Source: Prevotella nigrescens
GTDB taxonomy: Bacteria; Bacteroidota; Bacteroidia; Bacteroidales; Bacteroidaceae
Reading direction: 5' to 3'
Assembly: GCF_031191185.1 (NCBI RefSeq)
Contig: NZ_CP133465.1
Location: 312,501-376,500, forward strand
DNA length: 64,000 nucleotides
A program made the position numbers and the translations under genes. How positions within the stretch are numbered: the first letter of the stretch is position 1; each line of letters opens with the position of its first letter. Under the pieces are notes generated by a model. The model did not search any database and was not told where the DNA came from. It saw nothing but the letters and a program-made list of their open reading frames with translations. This document shows positions 58,468 to 64,000 of this stretch, piece by piece.

Positions 58468-60114
58468 TTAGATTTTCACAACCTTTACACTGCCATCATT
58501 AAACTTCAGTTTTGCAATATAAAAGCCATGATAAGGCAAAGTAATCAACACTTTGTTACTGTTAAACTGTCTAACTTCGCTAACCAAAGAGCCTGCTGCA
58601 TTGTACAATTCCACAGAACTGATATTTACATTGGCTGTTAAACAAGCTTCGTTTGCATTCAATCTAACTACAGAGCATTTCATATTCTCTGTTGCGACAT
58701 TGCCTATTCCATCTGCAATGTTTGGATAATCGCCTTCAATATTGTCGCCCCACAAGAACAACCAACCATTGTCTGCATACGATTTTTCCGAACCTTTCCT
58801 AACGTGTAAATATACTTTATTAAATTCAACATCGCCAAAAACTTCTTCTCCAAGTTCGGGAGCTGTTTCTCGATAGCTATAAATATCTTTTAAGCCATGG
58901 CAAGCATAAAAAGCACGATTTGCAATGCCAATTACCAAATCGGGAATATAAACTTTCTGCACATTATTGTTGTAAGCAAATGCATAATCGGCAATATAAG
59001 AAGTTTTTGACTGAAGAACGAATTCAGTTCTATTACCTTTGCAAGGAACAGCCATCAAATAGAGACCTTTGCCACTTGGACTTCGATAATAAAGCGCATC
59101 GTCTGCGAAGATAAAACTGTTGTTCGTAGCAAAATTAAACTTCGCCATACCATTATTTGCCAATGCACCCGTGCCAATTTTCTCAATATTAGCAGGAAGT
59201 GTAATTGCCTTTATATCCTGACACTCAAAAAACGCCATAGAACGAATAACTTTTGTTTCAGCTGGAACAACAAAATTATCGGTTGCTATAACTTGTGGAC
59301 ATTCATAAAGCGTAGTTTTATCCTTAGAATAAAGCACTCCGCCAACAGCCGTCATATATTTACTTGCAGCAACAACCGTAAAACCACCAAACTCTGGACA
59401 TTGTAAAAACAGTTTTGCACCAGTTTTCTCTACCGTTGCAGGAAGTTCGAGCGTTTCTAAAGCAATGCAACGCTGAAAAGCATTCGCTTTTATCTCTTTC
59501 AAGCCTTCGTTTAACTTTACGTTAGTTAATACCTTACAGTTATAGAAAGCACGTTCGCCAATAGTTTCTACTCCAGTAAGTGTTATAGAAGTAAGCGACA
59601 CACAGTTGGCAAAACAAGTTTCGTCTATCTCTTTCAACGTTTCGGGAAACTTCACCTTCATAAGGTTAGAACACGACATAAACGTACTACGCGAAAGTTT
59701 CTTAAGTCCTGTAGGAATAGCTATCTTCTTCAGATTTTCGCATAGCACAAATGCATTTGCTCCAATAGAATCCACCGAATTTGGAAGTTCTATTGTTTCA
59801 AGACTTGCACAATCGCTGAAAGCTTGTTCGCCAATAACCTTCAATTTACTATTTGGTGCAAATGTAACCGTCTTTAAACTGTTGGCATAAAAGAATGCAC
59901 ATTGCCCAATAACTTCGAGCGAAGCAGGAAATTCTACGCTTCTAACAGACGAAGTAGCAAAAGCATTGGGAGCAATCTCGCGTATTCCTTCTGGAATTTT
60001 GTAATCAACAGGAGCACCATTACCACTTACCAACACATCGCCTTTTATTGTCTGTGCAGACAATACTGCCGGAAAAGAAATTAAGACTGCAAACAATAGA
60101 AATTTAATTTTCAT
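58468..60114 (-). CDS. BspA-type exported leucine-rich-repeat protein with T9SS-type tail
   Basis: 548 residues. Signal peptide MKIKFLLFAVLISFPAVLSA. From about 30 to 420 it consists of LRR_5/BspA repeats, e.g. IGEQAFSDCASLETIELPNS and IGERAFYNCKVLTNVKLNEG, with spacing of about 23 residues. The last 80 residues, with VELYNAAGSLVSEVRQF and HGFYIAKLKFNDGSVKVVKI, look like a T9SS type A sorting domain. Such BspA-like proteins often act in adhesion. It is one of several probable T9SS cargo proteins in this window. Confidence 0.88.
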   Translation of the reverse strand: MKIKFLLFAVLISFPAVLSAQTIKGDVLVSGNGAPVDYKIPEGIREIAPNAFATSSVRSVEFPASLEVIGQCAFFYANSLKTVTFAPNSKLKVIGEQAFSDCASLETIELPNSVDSIGANAFVLCENLKKIAIPTGLKKLSRSTFMSCSNLMKVKFPETLKEIDETCFANCVSLTSITLTGVETIGERAFYNCKVLTNVKLNEGLKEIKANAFQRCIALETLELPATVEKTGAKLFLQCPEFGGFTVVAASKYMTAVGGVLYSKDKTTLYECPQVIATDNFVVPAETKVIRSMAFFECQDIKAITLPANIEKIGTGALANNGMAKFNFATNNSFIFADDALYYRSPSGKGLYLMAVPCKGNRTEFVLQSKTSYIADYAFAYNNNVQKVYIPDLVIGIANRAFYACHGLKDIYSYRETAPELGEEVFGDVEFNKVYLHVRKGSEKSYADNGWLFLWGDNIEGDYPNIADGIGNVATENMKCSVVRLNANEACLTANVNISSVELYNAAGSLVSEVRQFNSNKVLITLPYHGFYIAKLKFNDGSVKVVKI

Positions 60115-60494
60115 AATACATCGTTTAGGAAATAAATTAGAACTCTTGTTTTATGCTTTTTCTCTCTACAGTCCCACCCCAGTAAGAGTTCATAACTAAA
60201 AAGAAGGACACGCTACAAAGATAATAATGTTTTTTATACATTCGTCTAATTCCAACAATATTTTCTAACATAAAATAAGATTATCCGTATTACTATAACA
60301 AAACACACATATTATACAGCTTTAAAACACAATTTTGAAAATATAAAACAAGGCACAAATATAGCTTTACAATAAACTCTCTATTTTTTCATTTTAAAAT
60401 TTTATTTTTTAATTAGAATTTCAAAAATTCTAATTAAAAACTCTCGCGTCTTTTATTATAAAAAGAATTGTTCACTTATAACTATAAAAAATTA
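60115..60494. other. Gene-free intergenic region
   Basis: 380 bp between the LRR gene and the regulator gene, both on the minus strand. A -7 box (TATCTTTG on the minus strand, 60216-60223) could drive the LRR gene. The rest is A/T-rich with no other feature. Confidence 0.5.
60216..60223 (-). promoter_or_regulatory. -7 box of the BspA-type gene
   Basis: Minus strand reads TATCTTTG about 102 bp upstream of the start; no TTTG at -33. Confidence 0.4.
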
Positions 60495-61913
60495 TCACTT
60501 TAAATGCTGAATGTATTTCTCTAAATCTTCATTGTTGAGTCCTAATCGCTTTCTTAGTCTATAACGGAGTTTGTAAAAACCTGAACCAGATATATTAAGT
60601 ATAGACATAATTTTATGTCCGTCAAGTCCAATCTTTATGAGGTATAATAATCTTTTTTCGGCTTTGGTAATAGTTGGATATTGCTTTTCTAAGCGTTGGC
60701 AAAAATCATTATCCATAAATTGAAACTGCTCGTTAAAGAACTGCATTCTTTTCTTCTCCTTCTGGTCGCTTAGCATTGCTAATTGTAACGACATTGATAT
60801 ATTTTCTTGCTGTGATTTAATTAACTTCTCTTTTTCAATCTGCATTTTAAGTTTTGATAGTTCTCTTTCCAATTCAGTATATCGAAGCTTATCGGATAGT
60901 TCTTTTGCTTCAAGTTCTACAATCCGTTTACGTTGTTTGGTACGATAATAAATCAGAACAGCTACACATACTACGAATAGAGCAACTACAACTATAAGTA
61001 GTAATAGTACACGTTGTCCTTTTATTTCTTCGTATGCTTTAAGTTTTTCACTCTCTATTTTAGCCTTCTCTTGTATTTGTTTAATTTTAGAAGTCGCCAT
61101 TGCACCATTCAAAGAATCGCGCATATTGTAATATTGTGTAAAATGATTGATAAAAGAACGGTAATCCTGACGTATCGAATCTATATGAATCATTGCTTGT
61201 AATGCCTCCACTTGGATATTCAATTGCCTAAAACGTACACTCTGTTCAAGGCACTTCTGCGCAATATTATAAATGGAATCTGGACGGCTGTATTGTTTTG
61301 CTATAAGCAAACGACAATATAACAGTTGGGTGTGAAAGAAATTATTAACTTGCTTGTCTAAACTATTAAGAATTTTTGATGCTTCTTTTATCTTCCCTTG
61401 TTTAATATATATTTCTGCCAAGTTACTTAAGTCGGTTAGAAGGAAAACCTTATTACTTATACAATGGTCATTTGCAATAGCATATTTCATTACCCGGCCT
61501 GCTTCTGCATAATTCTTACAGTGTTCTAACAAGTATACTACATTTGCATAATAGTATCTATATTTCACTATTGGAGAAAGTTGCTTCAGTGCACTACGTG
61601 CTTTTTTCAGATTTTCGTGAGCCTCTTCCCATAAACCAATACCTTCATATAATAAGGCAAGATGAATTTGACATATTGCTTGTTTTTCTTGATTATTAGT
61701 TTTTTCATAGAAAGTCTGTGCCCTTGAAATATCTCTATATGCCTTAACAAAAGAATAATTTATAATATCCATATACGAATTATTTAGCAAACTATCGGCA
61801 TACGCTCTTTCTTTTGTATGCACAAAAGAAGAACAACCTATATTTATAAATGTGGTTGCCAACAGAAATAAAATTGTTACTATATCTATGTGATGTATTC
61901 GAGAAAATCTCAT
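60495..61913 (-). CDS. TPR-containing membrane-anchored LuxR-like regulator
   Basis: 472 residues: a hydrophobic start (VTILFLLATTFINIGC, with a cysteine that could be a lipobox), TPR-like helices (about 40-270, e.g. QAICQIHLALLYEGIGLWEEAH), a membrane segment (about 300-322, LLLIVVVALFVVCVAVLIYY), a coiled coil (325-395, LEAKELSDKLRYTELERELSKL), and a LuxR-type helix-turn-helix at the C-terminus (TKAEKRLLYLIKIGLDGHKI ... SGSGFYKLRYRLRKRLGL). The layout fits a sensor that spans the inner membrane with a cytoplasmic DNA-binding end. The genes on both sides are exported proteins that it might control. Confidence 0.8.
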   Translation of the reverse strand: MRFSRIHHIDIVTILFLLATTFINIGCSSFVHTKERAYADSLLNNSYMDIINYSFVKAYRDISRAQTFYEKTNNQEKQAICQIHLALLYEGIGLWEEAHENLKKARSALKQLSPIVKYRYYYANVVYLLEHCKNYAEAGRVMKYAIANDHCISNKVFLLTDLSNLAEIYIKQGKIKEASKILNSLDKQVNNFFHTQLLYCRLLIAKQYSRPDSIYNIAQKCLEQSVRFRQLNIQVEALQAMIHIDSIRQDYRSFINHFTQYYNMRDSLNGAMATSKIKQIQEKAKIESEKLKAYEEIKGQRVLLLLIVVVALFVVCVAVLIYYRTKQRKRIVELEAKELSDKLRYTELERELSKLKMQIEKEKLIKSQQENISMSLQLAMLSDQKEKKRMQFFNEQFQFMDNDFCQRLEKQYPTITKAEKRLLYLIKIGLDGHKIMSILNISGSGFYKLRYRLRKRLGLNNEDLEKYIQHLK

Positions 61914-61931
61914 GGTAATACCTTTTTGCTA

Positions 61932-61939
61932 CAAAGATA
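61932..61939 (-). promoter_or_regulatory. -7 box of the regulator gene
   Basis: Minus strand TATCTTTG about 19 bp upstream of the start codon, giving a very short leader. No TTTG at -33. Confidence 0.4.
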
Positions 61940-62073
61940 CAGAATTCTATATACTCCATCTTATTTTTTAACACTTATTCAATACATTGTCTATATGATG
62001 TCTATATTCATTTTTTGTTTTCTTGCAGAGAAATATATTATTTTGCGAAATCAATGTTAATAAAATTCACAAT

Positions 62074-62550
62074 ATGAAAAAGCTAAGGTTTTTAATTCTT
62101 ACAACAGCCTTGATAATGACAATAGGAGTCATGGGCGAGGAAGGAGTACTATTACAACTAAAGAATGGTTCAACTGTGGGGTTTGCCTTTTCTGATAAAC
62201 CTACAATGTTAATTGGATCAACATTAGAGATTCGTGCTAATAAAACGGTTGTTAATTATGATTATAATGAAGTAAAGCGAGTATATTGGGGAGAAGTTCA
62301 ACCCAATGGTATATCTTCTGCCAAAGATAATATCAATAGTAGTGTGGTCTTTCGCATAAATACCAATGGTTTGAGCGTATCTGGTCTTACAAAAGGAGAG
62401 CGTGTCAGTGTCTATGACACTACTGGACGACTGGTAACAACAGCAATTTCCACTCAAGATAATGGAACACTTGATTTATCATTGAAAACATCTAATGGTA
62501 TTTATATCGCAAGAACCCAGTCAGGTATATCCTTTAAATTCACCCGATAA
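62074..62550 (+). CDS. Exported protein with T9SS-type tail
   Basis: 158 residues from the ATG at 62074 (an in-frame ATG at 62023 would put 17 residues before the signal). Signal peptide MKKLRFLILTTALIMTIGVMG, then LQLKNGSTVGFAFSDKPTML and a sorting-type end with KGERVSVYDTTGRLVTT and SNGIYIARTQSGISFKFTR. Short proteins of this pattern often precede the DLGLSVKW-type proteins found downstream. Function unknown. Confidence 0.75.
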   Translation: MKKLRFLILTTALIMTIGVMGEEGVLLQLKNGSTVGFAFSDKPTMLIGSTLEIRANKTVVNYDYNEVKRVYWGEVQPNGISSAKDNINSSVVFRINTNGLSVSGLTKGERVSVYDTTGRLVTTAISTQDNGTLDLSLKTSNGIYIARTQSGISFKFTR

Positions 62551-62599
62551 GTTTTACACATTCTATTATTACCAATATAAATAAATACAAATAAGCAAC

Positions 62600-63313
62600 A
62601 TGAAGAAAGTTTTATCTATTATCTTTACTGCAATGCTCGCTTTAGGAGCAGGTGCACAAAATACTCATGACATAGTTATATGGCACGGAACAAAATCACA
62701 GACAATTCAAGCTGTAGATAGTATTACATTTGTCAAGTCAAAAGAAAAGGCAACTTACATAGATTTGGGACTCAGCGTAAAGTGGGGCACCTGCAATATT
62801 GGTGCAAAAAATCCTGAAGATTTTGGCAATTTCTATCAGTGGGGCGACGTCGAAACTAAGGAAAGTTACGACTGGAACACCTACAAACACGGCACAGACC
62901 GTAATAATTTAGAGAAATACAATGTAAAAGATGGCAAAACAACACTTGATTCGGAAGACGATGCAGCTATTGTTAATCTGAATGAAGGCTGGCGTATGCC
63001 TACACCTGAAGAAATAAAGGAATTAGTGAATGATTGTACATGGGAATGGACTACCGTCAACAATATAAACGGTTACAAAGTAACAGGTAAGAATGGCAAT
63101 TCTATCTTTCTTCCAGCAGCAGGCGTAATGTTTGGTAAGAATTCTTATTATGGTGGAAAGTACGGTTACTACTTATCTAATACGTTACGCGAAGGAGACG
63201 AGGCTTATATTAAGATGTATGCGCAGGGATTTTCTTTCCAATCTGATAAATATCAAGCAGACGATCGTATTGCACGTAATTATGGTATACCTGTTAGACC
63301 AGTACATAAATAA
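62600..63313 (+). CDS. Exported DLGLSVKW-type protein 1
   Basis: 237 residues. Signal peptide MKKVLSIIFTAMLALGAGA; then VIWHGTKSQTIQAVDSITFV, the core YIDLGLSVKWGTCNIGAK, FYQWGDVETKESYDWNTYK, WRMPTPEEIKELVNDCTWEW and GNSIFLPAAG. This resembles the Fib_succ_major / FISUMP-type domain common in Bacteroidota exported proteins. It has a close paralog directly downstream, so tandem duplication is likely. Function unknown. Confidence 0.82.
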   Translation: MKKVLSIIFTAMLALGAGAQNTHDIVIWHGTKSQTIQAVDSITFVKSKEKATYIDLGLSVKWGTCNIGAKNPEDFGNFYQWGDVETKESYDWNTYKHGTDRNNLEKYNVKDGKTTLDSEDDAAIVNLNEGWRMPTPEEIKELVNDCTWEWTTVNNINGYKVTGKNGNSIFLPAAGVMFGKNSYYGGKYGYYLSNTLREGDEAYIKMYAQGFSFQSDKYQADDRIARNYGIPVRPVHK

Positions 63314-63324
63314 GAGTATATATT

Positions 63325-64000
63325 ATGACGAAGAAATATATTTTATCTCTTCTTTTCTTAATCATAGCATCAGTAGTATTTGCACAGCAGCAAATAAGTG
63401 TTAAGATATGGAAAGGAGGAAAAGCCGAAATTATTGAACAAATAGACAGTGTCACTTTTCCAAATACTATGCAACATCTTATTTGTATAGACTTAGGATT
63501 GAGTGTAAAATGGGCTTCTTGTAACCTTGGAGCAGAAACACCGGAGGCTTATGGCGACTATTATGCATGGGGAGAAGTTAAGACGAAGGAAAACTATAAG
63601 TGGAACGGATATAAATATTACGAACCCATCTCCAAGAAGATAACGAAATATAATACTTCTGACAAGAAGACAATTTTAGAAGCAAGCGATGATGCCGCTA
63701 CTATTATATTAGGAAATGAATGGAGAATTCCAACTACAGCCGAAATGGAAGAATTAGTAAAGAAATGCACATGGAAATGGTTCGAAGATGAAAAAAGCGG
63801 ATATTGTGGCTATTGGGTTACTGGTCCCAATGGTAACCGCATATTCTTACCGGCGGCAGGTTGTATGAATGGAAATGAGCCTTATGCGGCAGAATTTTAT
63901 GGATATTATTGGACATCGGAGGTCGTTTCCTTTGAAAGTAAATTAGCCGTCCATCTATTTTTTGATGACAGTAAAGCAAATGCCTCAAATGTCAGCAACC
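63325..64000 (+). CDS. Exported DLGLSVKW-type protein 2 (partial, cut by window end)
   Basis: Starts with the ATG at 63325 and runs open to the edge (225 codons visible). MTKKYILSLLFLIIASVVFA signal, then KGGKAEIIEQIDSVTFPN, IDLGLSVKWASCNLGAETPE, YYAWGEVKTKENYKWNGYK, WRIPTTAEMEELVKKCTWKW and GNRIFLPAAGCM. The pattern follows the preceding gene block by block. It starts 12 bp after that gene and is probably co-transcribed. The 3' end lies outside the window. Confidence 0.8.
   Translation, partial: MTKKYILSLLFLIIASVVFAQQQISVKIWKGGKAEIIEQIDSVTFPNTMQHLICIDLGLSVKWASCNLGAETPEAYGDYYAWGEVKTKENYKWNGYKYYEPISKKITKYNTSDKKTILEASDDAATIILGNEWRIPTTAEMEELVKKCTWKWFEDEKSGYCGYWVTGPNGNRIFLPAAGCMNGNEPYAAEFYGYYWTSEVVSFESKLAVHLFFDDSKANASNVSN

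Noticed and set aside
58354-58641. 95-codon plus-strand ORF
   Set aside because: It lies antisense to the end of the BspA-type gene and over its terminator hairpin.

Overview
The window looks like a chromosomal segment of an anaerobic Bacteroidota, most probably a Prevotella close to oral species such as P. intermedia; the genus is an inference. Supporting points are: many start-proximal -7 boxes of the Bacteroidetes type TAnnTTTG, several with TTTG 19-20 bp upstream; a single-chain SecDF; KorAB/SucCD instead of 2-oxoglutarate dehydrogenase; a sufBCDS operon; a PorZ-like type IX secretion (T9SS) protein; and many exported proteins with T9SS-like C-terminal tails. No tRNA or rRNA gene was seen.

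Layout. 0.5-10.5 kb (mostly minus strand): secDF, an EEP-family hydrolase with a rhomboid protease, HU (plus strand), pdxST for pyridoxal phosphate, and sucCD. 10.6-16.5 kb (minus): korAB and an exported leucine-rich-repeat protein. 16.9-21.6 kb (plus): dusB, ruvB, then a compact ECF sigma/anti-sigma-like cassette with three DUF4252 secreted proteins. 21.9-24.6 kb (minus): a calcium-type P-ATPase. 24.8-29.6 kb (plus): rimP-nusA-infB. 29.8-35.2 kb (plus): sufB-(small exported protein)-sufC-sufD-sufS. 35.8-38.7 kb: leuS with an unusual insertion. 38.8-44.3 kb: a tightly overlapping operon YitT-rdgB-glycosyltransferase-porZ-acyltransferase.

44.3-50.7 kb is an accessory island: an intact IS1380-family element with a 5-bp target duplication, a PD-(D/E)XK-like protein overlapping an exported protein, an IS256-like element with an 8-bp target duplication inserted in an already frameshifted gene remnant, an AT-rich orphan gene, and a decayed IS256 copy containing a 25-bp repeat array. 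50.7-57.6 kb returns to core genes (M15 peptidase, THUMP-like methyltransferase, GNAT, parE, S41 protease). 57.6-64 kb holds exported proteins, a membrane-anchored TPR/LuxR-like regulator and tandem paralogs, the last cut by the window edge.

The most unusual signal is a family of intergenic arrays with an exact 22-bp period: four 88-bp arrays (184, 8147, 14088, 35256) share one consensus with A/T tracts about 11 bp apart. Two further arrays (31209, 44311) have the same 22-bp period but different sequence. I see this directly; any function is inference.
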